DNA of 18,386 nt from CAZWUK01 sp964636685. Its GTDB lineage: Bacteria > Bacillota > Clostridia > Christensenellales > CAG-138. The stretch is from contig CAZWUK010000046.1 in assembly GCA_964636685.1 (NCBI GenBank), forward strand, positions 1 through 18,386. The letters run 5' to 3'. Positions 6,799 to 15,112 of this stretch are shown piece by piece. Under the pieces are notes generated by a model. That model was not told where the DNA came from and searched no databases. It worked only from the letters and a program-made list of their open reading frames with translations. Numbering within the stretch: the first letter of the stretch is position 1; every line of letters begins with the position of its first letter. A program made the position numbers and the translations under genes.

Positions 6799-8012
6799 AT
6801 GCTTCTCCCCGCAAGTACGCCCGTCGACCAGGCGATCTGTAAGTTATAGCCGCCGGTCACAGCATCCACGTCCAACACCTCGCCGGCAAAGAAAAGGTTC
6901 CTGATCTTCTTGGATTCCATCGTGGAAGCGGCAACCTCACGAACCGAAACGCCGCCGCGCGTAATAATGGCTTCCGCAACAGGACGGGTATCCTTCACCG
7001 TCAAGGGAAGGCGCTTGAGCATGGTCAGCAATGCGCGTCGCTTTTGCTTGGTAAATTCTCCGACCGGAATTGCGGGATCGATGTCGCAACGGTCGAATAC
7101 TACCGCCAGCAATCGTGACGGCAGCAGCTTTTCCAGCGCCGTTCCCACCTGCTTTCTGGCATTTCCGTCCAGATCCCGCAGAATCCTGTCGTCCAGCTTT
7201 TCGTCCGACAGTCCCGGTTTCAGGTCGATGAAAAGCTTTGTCCCCGCAACGGGCGCTTGCAGCAGCGCGGACGCGGAAAGCACCAACGGCCCCGATACGC
7301 CAAAGTGTGTAAACAGCATCTCGCCCAGTTCGGTATAGACGCGTTTGCCGTTTTGCTCGGCGGTCAACGTTACATTTTTGAGTGTCAGGCCGGAAAGCTC
7401 CTTTGGCCAGTCCTCCTCGGTTTCCAGCGGGATTAACGACGGTCTTGCCGGTTCTACGGTATGCCCGAGGGTCTTGGCAAATCGGTAGCCATCGCCGGTG
7501 GAGCCGGTCTGCGGGTAGGATACGCCGCCGGTCGCAATCACGACCGCGTCAAACGCAATATCCATACCGTCCGAAAGCCGGACGCCGCTGACCGTGTTTT
7601 GATCGGCAAGCACCGCCTGCACGCGGGTGTTGAGCCGGATATCGACTCCGTGGTTTCTCAAAAGGCGCTCCAGCGCTCTTAAGACGTCACTGGATTTGTC
7701 CGATTCGGGGAACACGCGTCCGCCGCGCTCCGTCTTAAGCGGTACGCCGGCGTCCTCCAATAGCTGCATCATATCCCGATTGTCAAAAGCCGAAAACGCA
7801 CTGTATAAAAAACGCGGATTGCGAACAACGCTCGATAAAAACGCCTCTTTGTCCGCTGAATTGGTCACGTTGCAACGTCCTTTTCCAGTGATAAAAAGCT
7901 TTTTTCCCAGTTTTTCGTTTTGTTCCAGCAGCGTCACGTCGTGCCCCAGCCTCGCGGCTTCCAAAGCCGCAAGCATGCCAGCCGCGCCGCCGCCGATGAT
8001 GCCAACTTTCAT
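6795..8012 (-). CDS. HI0933/BaiN family NAD(P)/FAD-dependent flavoprotein
   Basis: This 405-residue flavoprotein begins with an FAD-binding Rossmann motif (GIIGGGAAGM), followed by the family signature KLFITGKGRCNVTN. A second nucleotide-site motif (VIATGGVSYPQTGSTGDGY) follows. It ends with the FAD-contacting block FFAGEVLDVDAVTGGYNLQ. Members such as BaiN have been linked to bile-acid dehydroxylation, but most are of unknown substrate, and this position next to cmk and plsC is common and says little about substrate. It overlaps both neighbours by four bases, the rpiR-type gene upstream and cmk downstream. Family call very secure; reaction unknown. Calling it BaiN in the bile-acid sense would be over-interpretation. 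Confidence 0.93.
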   Translation of the reverse strand: MKVGIIGGGAAGMLAALEAARLGHDVTLLEQNEKLGKKLFITGKGRCNVTNSADKEAFLSSVVRNPRFLYSAFSAFDNRDMMQLLEDAGVPLKTERGGRVFPESDKSSDVLRALERLLRNHGVDIRLNTRVQAVLADQNTVSGVRLSDGMDIAFDAVVIATGGVSYPQTGSTGDGYRFAKTLGHTVEPARPSLIPLETEEDWPKELSGLTLKNVTLTAEQNGKRVYTELGEMLFTHFGVSGPLVLSASALLQAPVAGTKLFIDLKPGLSDEKLDDRILRDLDGNARKQVGTALEKLLPSRLLAVVFDRCDIDPAIPVGEFTKQKRRALLTMLKRLPLTVKDTRPVAEAIITRGGVSVREVAASTMESKKIRNLFFAGEVLDVDAVTGGYNLQIAWSTGVLAGRSI

Positions 8013-8887
8013 CGTTCGCCCTCTTTGTCGGATTCCGTACTGTCGGAGGTGTATACGCCTTCCTCGTTCCAGATCTTCTCCAGATCGGACAGGTGCCGGC
8101 AGGCTTCCTCCTGCCGTGCCATGCCCACTGCCACGATGAGGGCATTGATGAGCGACAGCGGCGCGACCAGCGAATCCGCAAAGGAGGCCATATCGCTGCG
8201 GGCGCAGAGCGTAAAATCGGCGTGCTTTGCCAGAGGCGCCTCCGGCTGATCGGTCAAAGCGATGACCTTCGCGCCGCGGCTTCTTGCATAGCGCATCGCC
8301 TCGACCGTGCGCGAGCTATAACGTGGAAAGCTGATGCCGAAGCAAACGTCCTCCGGGGAAATCCGAAGCATCCGCTCATAGATATCCTGTCCGGAACCGT
8401 TGACAAAAATCACATTGTCGCACACGTAATCCAGATAGTAGGTCAAAAACTGCGCCATCGCCATCGCGCTGCGAATGCCCAGCACATAGATGCGCCGCGC
8501 GTTCAAAATAGCGTCGATAGCCTGATGGAAGCTTTCATTGTCGATCATTTCGATCGTCGCGCGAATATTGTTCATATCCGAGGTTAAAACGGTCTTTAAT
8601 ACATCCGCCTGCGGAATGCCGGAGGCAAGCCGGATGCGCTGTACGCTGGTCAGCTTGTGCCGCACCAGTTCCTGCAGTTTTTCCTGCAATTCCGGATAGC
8701 CGTCCAAGCCGATCACATAGGCAAAGCGAACCACGGTCGACTCCGACACGCCGACGGTTTCGCCGAGCCTTGCGGCCGTCATGAACGCAGCATCGTCATA
8801 TGCGTGGATCAAATAATCGGCAATGCGCTTCTGTCCCTTGGAAAAGGAGTCGTAGTCCTTTTCGATCACGTGCAGCAAGGTGTCCAT
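8009..8887 (-). CDS. MurR/RpiR family transcriptional regulator (HTH + SIS)
   Basis: This is a cytoplasmic DNA-binding regulator of 292 residues. Residues 1 to about 77 form the RpiR-type helix-turn-helix, with recognition region VGVSESTVVRFAYVIGLDGYPE. Residues about 125-260 form a SIS sugar-phosphate-binding domain (ARRIYVLGIRSAMAMAQFL, later SRGAKVIALTD). The family senses sugar phosphates or amino-sugar derivatives. No sugar catabolic gene lies in this operon, so the effector and targets are unknown. The ATG lies one base after the surE stop, and its Shine-Dalgarno GGAGG is inside the end of surE, so coupling with surE is likely. It overlaps the next gene by four bases. A regulator set inside a housekeeping operon is slightly unusual. 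Confidence 0.93.
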   Translation of the reverse strand: MDTLLHVIEKDYDSFSKGQKRIADYLIHAYDDAAFMTAARLGETVGVSESTVVRFAYVIGLDGYPELQEKLQELVRHKLTSVQRIRLASGIPQADVLKTVLTSDMNNIRATIEMIDNESFHQAIDAILNARRIYVLGIRSAMAMAQFLTYYLDYVCDNVIFVNGSGQDIYERMLRISPEDVCFGISFPRYSSRTVEAMRYARSRGAKVIALTDQPEAPLAKHADFTLCARSDMASFADSLVAPLSLINALIVAVGMARQEEACRHLSDLEKIWNEEGVYTSDSTESDKEGER

Positions 8888-8888
8888 C

Positions 8889-9662
8889 TCATTCCTCCGT
8901 CCGGTCGAAAAACTGTTCGAGTTTCATCTGCTCCATGGTCTGGTAGTCGGTCAAGTCATAGGACAGCGGCGTCAACACCGCGTAGCCTTCTGTTGTCCAG
9001 CGCTCATCCACATTCTGTCCCGCCGCATCGCTGAGCTTGCCCCGCGGCGCCCAAAAATACGGATGTCCCGTTGGATCTTCGCGTTTTACATATTTTAATG
9101 TGTACTGATTGATGCAGGTTCTTGCCAATTTGACGCCGCGCAACGCCTCTCGCGGGACATCCGGCACGTTCACGTTGAGCACCGTTCCAAACGGCATGGG
9201 ATGCTTTGCAAGATACCGCACAGCAAGCACGGCGACCTCTGCCGCTGTTTCAAAATGCTTTGGTTCATATGCGCAGTTGGATACGGCAATCGCCGGATAC
9301 CCGAGAAGCGCCGCCTCCGCCGCCGCCGCAACCGTTCCGGAATAGAGCACATCCGTTCCGAGATTGGGCCCGAGGTTGATCCCCGACACGACCATGTCCG
9401 GAGCGTCGAACAGATTGCCGATCCCGAGCCGTACACAGTCCACCGGCGTTCCGCTCACCGCGTACGCGGGGATATCGGAAATCCCGGCAAGGCGAACAGG
9501 CAAAGCGCGCAGCGGGTCATACAGCGTCATGCCACGGCTGACTGCGCTCTGCTGCCGGTCCGGCGCGCTGATGAATATCTCATGTTCCCGGCAAAGCGTC
9601 TGCGCCAATGCCAAAATACCCGGTGCGAAAACACCGTCGTCATTGCTGAGAAGAAGTCTCAT
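8889..9662 (-). CDS. surE: 5'/3'-nucleotidase SurE
   Basis: SurE is a metal-dependent phosphatase that removes phosphate from nucleoside 5'- and 3'-monophosphates. The 257-residue protein starts with the invariant MRLLLSNDDG, whose Asp8 and Asp9 bind the metal. Ser39 in APDRQQSAVSRG and Asn96 in SGINLGPNLGTD complete the site, and GTPVDCVRLG is also canonical. The open frame continues upstream for about 90 codons, but those lie in the promoter and feoB terminator and read like noise. The ATG at 9662 gives the exact family N-terminus. Ribosome-binding sequence is weak (AGGA 13 bases away). It is the first gene of the operon running through to ispH-rpsA, with its own promoter at 9697-9702. Confidence 0.95.
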   Translation of the reverse strand: MRLLLSNDDGVFAPGILALAQTLCREHEIFISAPDRQQSAVSRGMTLYDPLRALPVRLAGISDIPAYAVSGTPVDCVRLGIGNLFDAPDMVVSGINLGPNLGTDVLYSGTVAAAAEAALLGYPAIAVSNCAYEPKHFETAAEVAVLAVRYLAKHPMPFGTVLNVNVPDVPREALRGVKLARTCINQYTLKYVKREDPTGHPYFWAPRGKLSDAAGQNVDERWTTEGYAVLTPLSYDLTDYQTMEQMKLEQFFDRTEE

Positions 9663-9696
9663 GATTCTATACGTTTCCTGCTTTCCTGTTTCCATA

Positions 9697-9702
9697 ATTA
9701 TA
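9697..9702 (-). promoter_or_regulatory. extended -10 promoter for the surE to ispH-rpsA operon
   Basis: A perfect TATAAT preceded by TG one base upstream, read on the minus strand. The -35 region is poor (TGGAAA at 16-base spacing), as is usual for extended -10 promoters. It lies about 35 bases upstream of the surE ATG and downstream of the feoB terminator. It would drive the six-gene run. Confidence 0.6.
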
Positions 9703-9735
9703 GCAGATTGGTTTCCGTTTTCCAGATAGAAATGG

Positions 9736-9780
9736 AAAAAGTGCAGGAAAATTTGCATTTGACTGCATTTTCCCTGCACT
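9736..9780 (-). terminator. rho-independent terminator of the feoAB fusion gene
   Basis: On the minus strand, GTGCAGG pairs with CCTGCAC (9779-9773 with 9747-9741). The stem extends inward through AAAA/TTTT pairs with a small mismatch. A T run (TTTTTCC) follows directly. It starts about 20 bases after the FeoB stop and separates the iron gene from the surE promoter. Confidence 0.75.
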
Positions 9781-9799
9781 GCTTCACTTTTCAGCCATC

Positions 9800-12310
9800 T
9801 CAGAGCAGCAATACGCCGATCGAGTAGATCAAAAATGAAACCAAATAAGCCGTGACCAGCTGGTAGCCGATCATAAACCAGGTGTGTTTTGCGCTGTGCA
9901 GCTCGCGCTGCATCGTTGCAACCGCCGCGATGCAAGGAACATACAGCAATACGAACACGAGGAACGCATATGCCGAAAGCGGCGTGAAAACGGTTGACAG
10001 CGCGCTTGTCAGCTCCGCGCCCGTTGCGCCGAGAAACAGCGACAGGGAGGAGTTGACCGACTCCTTTGCGATGATGCCGGTCAAAAGCGCCACCGACGCC
10101 TGCCAGTTGTCAAAGCCCAGCGGTCGGAAGATCGGGGCAATCAGCATCCCGAATTTTCCGAGAATGCTGGTTTCCGTCGCGCTCGTCATGGCAAAGGTCG
10201 TATCAAAGTGCATCAAGAACCACAGCAATACGCTCATCGCCAGAATGATCGTACCCGCCTTCTGCAAAAAGTGTCCGACTCGCTCTCCGACATGCAGCAG
10301 AATGTTCTTCAGCAGCGGCACGCGATACGGCGGAAGCTCCATCAGGAAGGTAGCGTTGCTCTTTTTGAATATGGTCTTTTTGAACAGCACGCCGGTGATA
10401 ATGCCGACCACGACGCCGAGCACATACAGGCTCAGCACCACAAGCCCACGCGAGCGCTCAAAAAACGCGGAAGCGATCATGCCGTACACCGGCAGCTTGG
10501 CAGAGCAGGAGACGAACGGCAGAAGCAGGATCGTCATACGTCGATCCGTCTCGTTTTCCATGGTACGCGCGCTCATGGCTGCCGGCACCGTGCAGCCAAA
10601 GCCCATCAGCATCGGAATAAAGGATTTTCCCGACAGTCCGAATCGCTTGAGCGCCCGATCCATCAGAAAGGCGGTTCTGGACATGTAGCCGCTGTCCTCC
10701 AAAATGGCAAGAAAGAAAAACAGCAGCGCGATCTGCGGCAAAAAGGTCAGTACGCCGCCCACGCCGGTAATCACGCCATCGCAGAGCAGCGATATCAGCC
10801 AGTCCGCCGCCCCCGCCGAGGTTAGGAGGGACTGCACCCACGGCATGAACACGCCGTTGATGAGCGTATCGACGCCGTCGGATAGAAAGCCGCCCAGCGT
10901 GTCAAACGTCAGAACGAATATCACGCCCATGATGAGCAGAAATATGGGAATGCCGAGATACTTGTTCGTCAGGATCGCGTCGATGCGATCCGTCGTAGAA
11001 ACGCCCGTCACCTTACGGCGGCGGATCGACGAAGCGCAAATGCGCTCAATGTAGCGATAGCGGCTGTCCGCAACGCGCGTTTCGCTGTCCATCAAAGCGT
11101 CTTGTCCGGCATAGGCGGTCAGTATGCGGCCGACGCCTTCGCGTTTTTCCGGCGGCAAACGCAGCTTTTCCAAAACAAGCGCGTCGTTTTCCATCAGCTT
11201 TACGGTCGCCCAATGTCGGGGCAGTCCGGCCCTTTCCGGCGCATCGCCAAGAAGCGCATCCAGCTTGTGATGGACGGCCAGCGTCGCCGCGTCGTAGATA
11301 TGATCCGGCTCGAGCGCAAACCCCGCATGCGCCTCCAGATGCGCCGCGCCGAGCAGCAGCGTGCATTGCCGAAGCAGCTCGTCAACGCCCTCGCCGGTTC
11401 TCGCGCAGATGGGCACCACCGGAACGCCCAGCTCCAGCGCAAGCTTTGTGCAGTCGATCTCAACCCCCTGCTTTTTGACCTCGTCCATCATGTTCAACGC
11501 CAGCACCATAGGGCGTTCCAGTTCGAGCAGCTGCACCGACAGATAGAGGTTTCGTTCCAGATTGGTTGCGTCCACGATGTTGATGATCGCATCCGGATGG
11601 TCGTCGATCACAAAATTGCGACTGACGACCTCCTCCATGGAATAGGTGGAAAGCGAGTAAATTCCCGGGAGATCGACCACCGTCATGTTGTGTCCGTAGG
11701 CGGAGAGGTGACGCGCCTTTTTCTCAACGGTCACGCCCGGCCAGTTTCCGACATATTCCTTCGCGCCGGTCATCGCGTTAAAGAGCGTCGTTTTTCCACA
11801 GTTCGGATTGCCGACCAACCCGATCAGAAGTTCCTTTTGATCTGCCGCCGTTTTTGATTTGCAAGCCTGCTGATTCTCCCGCTTTATGGCTTTACGGACG
11901 CCGCCGCAGCCCATGCAGGCGCTGCACCCGCCCGGCGGACACATGCCGCCGCTTTGCCCGCCGACATACCAGTCGGTCAGCTTTGCCGCCGCGATATGCG
12001 CGCTTCTGTCACGCTGGCGGGCGACCGTCTCTGCGGGCCTTCCTTCGGTCTGTCCCTTTTGTTTTGCCTGTTCCAGCTCGTCCGCGGCAAAAATTGTGAT
12101 CGCCGCCGCATCCTCACCGCGCAGCGACAGCGAATAGCCGCGCAGGCTCACCTCGATCGGGTCGCCCAGCGGAGCGATTCGCCGCACGGCAACCTCCGTC
12201 ATGGGCGTAATCCCGAGATCGATCAACCGACGCTTCATTTTTGGGTTCCCGACGCCGACGCGGGATACCACGCCGCTTTCTCCGGGCTGTAATTCATTCA
12301 GTGCACGCAT
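9800..12310 (-). CDS. feoB: ferrous iron transporter, FeoA-FeoB fusion with Cys-rich linker
   Basis: This is the main bacterial Fe(II) importer of anoxic habitats, with 836 residues in the cytoplasmic membrane. Residues 1 to about 78 are a FeoA-type SH3-like domain (RLIDLGITPMTEVAVRRIAP, later RGYSLSLRGEDA). A linker follows with Cys124, 129, 132 and 135 in C-x4-C-x2-C-x2-C spacing. From about 161 comes the FeoB G domain: G1 GNPNCGKTT, G3 DLPGIYSL, G4 NMMD. The membrane core keeps the gate motifs GFGCTVPA and SCSAKLPVY. The ATG at 12310 has AAGGAG seven bases upstream; an earlier in-frame ATG lies in the operator and is rejected. The gene is monocistronic, with a consensus promoter plus palindromic operator upstream and a hairpin terminator downstream. 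No frameshift or missing motif is seen. Confidence 0.96.
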   Translation of the reverse strand: MRALNELQPGESGVVSRVGVGNPKMKRRLIDLGITPMTEVAVRRIAPLGDPIEVSLRGYSLSLRGEDAAAITIFAADELEQAKQKGQTEGRPAETVARQRDRSAHIAAAKLTDWYVGGQSGGMCPPGGCSACMGCGGVRKAIKRENQQACKSKTAADQKELLIGLVGNPNCGKTTLFNAMTGAKEYVGNWPGVTVEKKARHLSAYGHNMTVVDLPGIYSLSTYSMEEVVSRNFVIDDHPDAIINIVDATNLERNLYLSVQLLELERPMVLALNMMDEVKKQGVEIDCTKLALELGVPVVPICARTGEGVDELLRQCTLLLGAAHLEAHAGFALEPDHIYDAATLAVHHKLDALLGDAPERAGLPRHWATVKLMENDALVLEKLRLPPEKREGVGRILTAYAGQDALMDSETRVADSRYRYIERICASSIRRRKVTGVSTTDRIDAILTNKYLGIPIFLLIMGVIFVLTFDTLGGFLSDGVDTLINGVFMPWVQSLLTSAGAADWLISLLCDGVITGVGGVLTFLPQIALLFFFLAILEDSGYMSRTAFLMDRALKRFGLSGKSFIPMLMGFGCTVPAAMSARTMENETDRRMTILLLPFVSCSAKLPVYGMIASAFFERSRGLVVLSLYVLGVVVGIITGVLFKKTIFKKSNATFLMELPPYRVPLLKNILLHVGERVGHFLQKAGTIILAMSVLLWFLMHFDTTFAMTSATETSILGKFGMLIAPIFRPLGFDNWQASVALLTGIIAKESVNSSLSLFLGATGAELTSALSTVFTPLSAYAFLVFVLLYVPCIAAVATMQRELHSAKHTWFMIGYQLVTAYLVSFLIYSIGVLLL

Positions 12311-12332
12311 AATTTGCTCCTTCGTCTCTATG

Positions 12333-12348
12333 GTTAGCATATGCTAAC
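12333..12348. promoter_or_regulatory. palindromic operator in the feo leader (DtxR/IdeR-like)
   Basis: A perfect 16-base palindrome, GTTAGCATATGCTAAC, begins 8 bases downstream of the -10 and would cover the first transcribed bases. Its half sites (GTTAG/CTAAC) resemble those of DtxR/IdeR/MntR-type metal repressors, but the centre differs from the textbook DtxR box. A metal-responsive repressor is the natural guess for an iron-uptake gene. The regulator itself is not in the window. Confidence 0.6.
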
Positions 12349-12355
12349 TGCTGCA

Positions 12356-12384
12356 ATTATAATATCCGCTGCCACGCCTGTCAA
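12356..12384 (-). promoter_or_regulatory. consensus sigma-70 promoter of the feo gene
   Basis: On the minus strand, a perfect TTGACA (12384-12379), a 17-base spacer and a perfect TATAAT (12361-12356) are seen. Such an ideal core promoter would be very strong unless repressed, fitting the palindrome that follows immediately. Confidence 0.88.
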
Positions 12385-12494
12385 GATTTATATATGTTTC
12401 TCGCGCTGTAAAAAGGGAAAAAAACAATCGCGCACCTTGTCGCATGGCGCATTTTCTTCCCCGCGCACACAACGCGGCGGGCTGTGGCGACACG

Positions 12495-12534
12495 AAAAAA
12501 GGCACGCCGCCGATTTTTTTGTCGGAAGCGTGCC
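12495..12534 (-). terminator. rho-independent terminator of the bceAB-like operon
   Basis: On the minus strand, GGCACGC (12534-12528) pairs with GCGTGCC (12507-12501). An inner CCGA/TCGG pair and an A-rich loop lie between, and a run of T (12500-12495) follows. It lies about 20 bases past the permease stop. Confidence 0.85.
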
Positions 12535-12555
12535 CATTGGAGCAATCCTGCTTTT

Positions 12556-14277
12556 TTACCATTTGACAATGCGATAATAGACCCTTGCCGTCAATCGGTA
12601 TACTACAAAGTACATCAAGGCAAACAGCACAAGCACTCCGCCGATGCAGGAAAGCACCAGCACCCAGTCGTAAAGCATAAAGGTCATCAGCATCCGCGCG
12701 ATGATTTTGGAAGCAAAGATCATGTGCAAGACCGTCGTGACCAGAGGCACAAAGAATACAAACAGCACCTGCCGGTCGATGCTGGCGCGCACCTGCTTAT
12801 CGTCCATGCCGACCTTCTGCAAAATCACATATTGCTCCCGATCCTCATAACCTTCGGAAATCTGCTTGAAATAGATAATCAGCACGGTCACTGCGAGAAA
12901 CAGAATCCCGAAAAACGCGCCGAGAAACAATAATCCGCCATAGGTTCCATATCCGTCCTGCCGGGCGGTAAATACATCCCAAACGGAGTAACCATTGTAT
13001 TGCGCACTGGAAAATTCCTTCAGATCGTCAATGAATTTCAGGCAATCCTCATATTCTCCTTCCGCATCGAAGCGGAAACGATCCCCTACATACAAAAGCC
13101 GATCCAGCTGCGTTACTGTTTCGCCGGCGTAGACGAAATTGTTTCGCGTAAACTCCTCGTCTTTTCCCAGTTCATAAATGAGCTTTGCGGGATCGGCAGA
13201 CAGCAGAACGTTATCCGCCTGCGCAATGGAAACGATCTTCTTCTCCGCTTCCAGCGCTTCTTCCTCCGTTAGCTGCGATCTTGTGGAAAACTCCACGTCG
13301 TAGGGATACATTCCGGCAAGCATTTCCTCCTGTCCCAGATACAGCGAAAGCGTGCCGGAAACGGAGACGATCATCATGCAGGACAGTACGCAGATCATGG
13401 CAAGTGAGCGCGCGTTCTGCTTCATTCGCTGCACAAGTCCGCTCAACGCAATAAAGTTCTCCTGTCGATAATAGAGTCTTTTGTTCTTTTTCAACAGCCG
13501 TAGAAAAACGATGCTGCCGCAGGAAAACAGCGCGTGCGTTGCAAGAATAACCAGTATGACAAGCAGGAAAAACACGCCCAGCGCGATGCTCGGAACCTCA
13601 ATCGTCCAAGCAAAGTAATACGCCGCAGACAGCGCAGCCACGCCAAAGATCGCGAGCGGAATCATCAGCTTGGAATCCTTCTCACCGCGCTTTTGGCTCT
13701 GCATGAGCTGGATGGGGTTTGAGAGGCGCACCTGCCAGAGATTGATAAGTGAAGTCACGAGGAAAATCACAAAAAACAGACCCAGCATGCCGACATACGC
13801 TGACGGCGCGATGGAGAACGTGCTGCCCGGCACCGCGCGGATGATCTTGAGCAGCAGCATGAAAATCAGCTGTCCGAATACCAGCGCAATCACGATTCCG
13901 CCCAGCAGACCGATGCTGAGCGTAATAAGGTTTTCCCAGAACAATACGCGCGCAATATGTCGCTTTTCCAGTCCCAGAATGGCGTACAGTCCAAGTTCCC
14001 GCTTCCTTCTGCGGATCAGCAGATTGTTGATATACGTCATGAAGAAGAAAGCAAACAACGCGTAGACGACAAGCCCGAAGGAGAAAATCATCGACGCCGT
14101 TTTTCCTGTGGGCAGATTGTTCAGGGAATCGGAGTACAAAAGTCCCTGAATCAAAAGATAAACGCCGGAGATGACCGCGGTCGCCAAAATATGCGGCAGA
14201 TATGTACGCCGGTTTCTTTTGATATTTGCGCACGCAAGCTGCAAATAAAACGTCTTAGCCAACGTCCGCACCCCCAT
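12556..14277 (-). CDS. BceB-like ABC transporter permease (FtsX superfamily)
   Basis: This is the membrane part of a Bce-type ABC system, which in Bacillota frees cell-wall targets from peptide antibiotics and signals to the paired kinase. The 573-residue protein has about ten membrane segments in the BceB pattern (one, then three, then two, then four-like grouping) at about 27-47, 62-83, 116-142, 161-181, 204-224, 230-250, 291-313, 448-470, 503-525 and 538-561. The extracellular domain between segments 7 and 8 is only about 130 residues, shorter than the roughly 200 of B. subtilis BceB, so the recognised peptide may differ. The start is uncertain: ATG at 14277 overlaps the ATPase gene by 23 bases, but nearby GTG and TTG codons are also possible. 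It ends at a strong terminator. Confidence 0.87.
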   Translation of the reverse strand: MGVRTLAKTFYLQLACANIKRNRRTYLPHILATAVISGVYLLIQGLLYSDSLNNLPTGKTASMIFSFGLVVYALFAFFFMTYINNLLIRRRKRELGLYAILGLEKRHIARVLFWENLITLSIGLLGGIVIALVFGQLIFMLLLKIIRAVPGSTFSIAPSAYVGMLGLFFVIFLVTSLINLWQVRLSNPIQLMQSQKRGEKDSKLMIPLAIFGVAALSAAYYFAWTIEVPSIALGVFFLLVILVILATHALFSCGSIVFLRLLKKNKRLYYRQENFIALSGLVQRMKQNARSLAMICVLSCMMIVSVSGTLSLYLGQEEMLAGMYPYDVEFSTRSQLTEEEALEAEKKIVSIAQADNVLLSADPAKLIYELGKDEEFTRNNFVYAGETVTQLDRLLYVGDRFRFDAEGEYEDCLKFIDDLKEFSSAQYNGYSVWDVFTARQDGYGTYGGLLFLGAFFGILFLAVTVLIIYFKQISEGYEDREQYVILQKVGMDDKQVRASIDRQVLFVFFVPLVTTVLHMIFASKIIARMLMTFMLYDWVLVLSCIGGVLVLFALMYFVVYRLTARVYYRIVKW

Positions 14278-15022
14278 CCGACAGAATGGACAGGTTGGAT
14301 ACGATACGGTCGAAAAACGTCCTGTTATCGTCCTCTCCGCGATAGATCTGCGAGAAAATCTCGCCATCGCGAATGAACAGCACGCGGGAAGCAAAGCTCG
14401 CCGCATACGCGCTGTGCGTGACCATTAAAATGGTTTTTCCGCCGTCGTTTAACGCAGAGAAATTCTCAAGAAGCTGACGGGAAGAACGCGAATCCAGAGC
14501 GCCGGTCGGTTCGTCAGCCAGCAGCAAACGCGGATTGGTGATGACGGCACGAGCAACCGCCGCGCGCTGCTTTTCTCCGCCGGACACCTCGTAAGGATAC
14601 TTGTCCAGCAGTTTTTCAATGTGCAGAACCCGCGCGATGGGTAGAATACGCTGCTCCATCTCGGAAATCGGTACGCGCGACAGCACAAGCGGCAGCAGGA
14701 TATTGTCCTTGAGCGAAAAGGTATCCAGCAGGTTGAAATCCTGAAAAACAAAGCCGAGGTGCTTTCTGCGAAATTCCGATATGTCGCGGTCGTTGATGGC
14801 CGAAAAGCTTTTCCCGTCGAGCAGCACATCGCCCTCCGTCGGCTTGTCAAGCGTCGCAAGAATATTGAGCAGCGTCGTTTTTCCGCTGCCGCTAGGCCCC
14901 ATAATGGCGACAAATTCACCGTCCTGCACAGAAAAGCTGATGCCGGACAGCGCGACGCACTGTCGCATTCCGCGCCTTGTATTGTAAATCTTTTTTATGT
15001 TTTTTGTTTCCAACAGTTCCAT
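14255..15022 (-). CDS. BceA-like ABC transporter ATP-binding protein
   Basis: This is the ATPase of a MacB/LolD-type, Bce-family transporter, with 255 residues. All nucleotide-site motifs are intact: Walker A GPSGSGKTT (42-50), Q-loop Gln94 in FVFQDFNLLD, signature VSGGEKQRAAVARA (146-159), Walker B LLLADEPTGALDSRS, and switch His203. It should work as a dimer with two ATPases per BceB-like permease. The ATG at 15022 follows GGAGG with six-base spacing. It lies about 100 bases after the kinase gene, and that gap holds a BceR-type box, so it is probably transcribed separately from the regulator and kinase when peptide is present. Confidence 0.94.
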   Translation of the reverse strand: MELLETKNIKKIYNTRRGMRQCVALSGISFSVQDGEFVAIMGPSGSGKTTLLNILATLDKPTEGDVLLDGKSFSAINDRDISEFRRKHLGFVFQDFNLLDTFSLKDNILLPLVLSRVPISEMEQRILPIARVLHIEKLLDKYPYEVSGGEKQRAAVARAVITNPRLLLADEPTGALDSRSSRQLLENFSALNDGGKTILMVTHSAYAASFASRVLFIRDGEIFSQIYRGEDDNRTFFDRIVSNLSILSDGGADVG

Positions 15023-15052
15023 AAAAACCTCCGTATTATCAAGAATGCTACT

Positions 15053-15058
15053 ATTGTA
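15053..15058 (-). promoter_or_regulatory. possible -10 of the bceAB-like promoter
   Basis: TACAAT on the minus strand, about 30 bases upstream of the ATPase ATG, with no good -35 at the right distance. A poor -35 is what an activator-dependent promoter would show. Weak call. Confidence 0.35.
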
Positions 15059-15112
15059 AGAAAAAAGGCTCGACCTTTGCCATAGCCGCGCCTTACATTT
15101 TCCCGTTTGAAA

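Noticed and set aside
9663..9935. Possible 90-residue N-terminal extension of SurE
   Set aside because: It would cover the surE promoter, the feoB terminator and the end of feoB. SurE proteins start at the MRLLLSNDDG motif.
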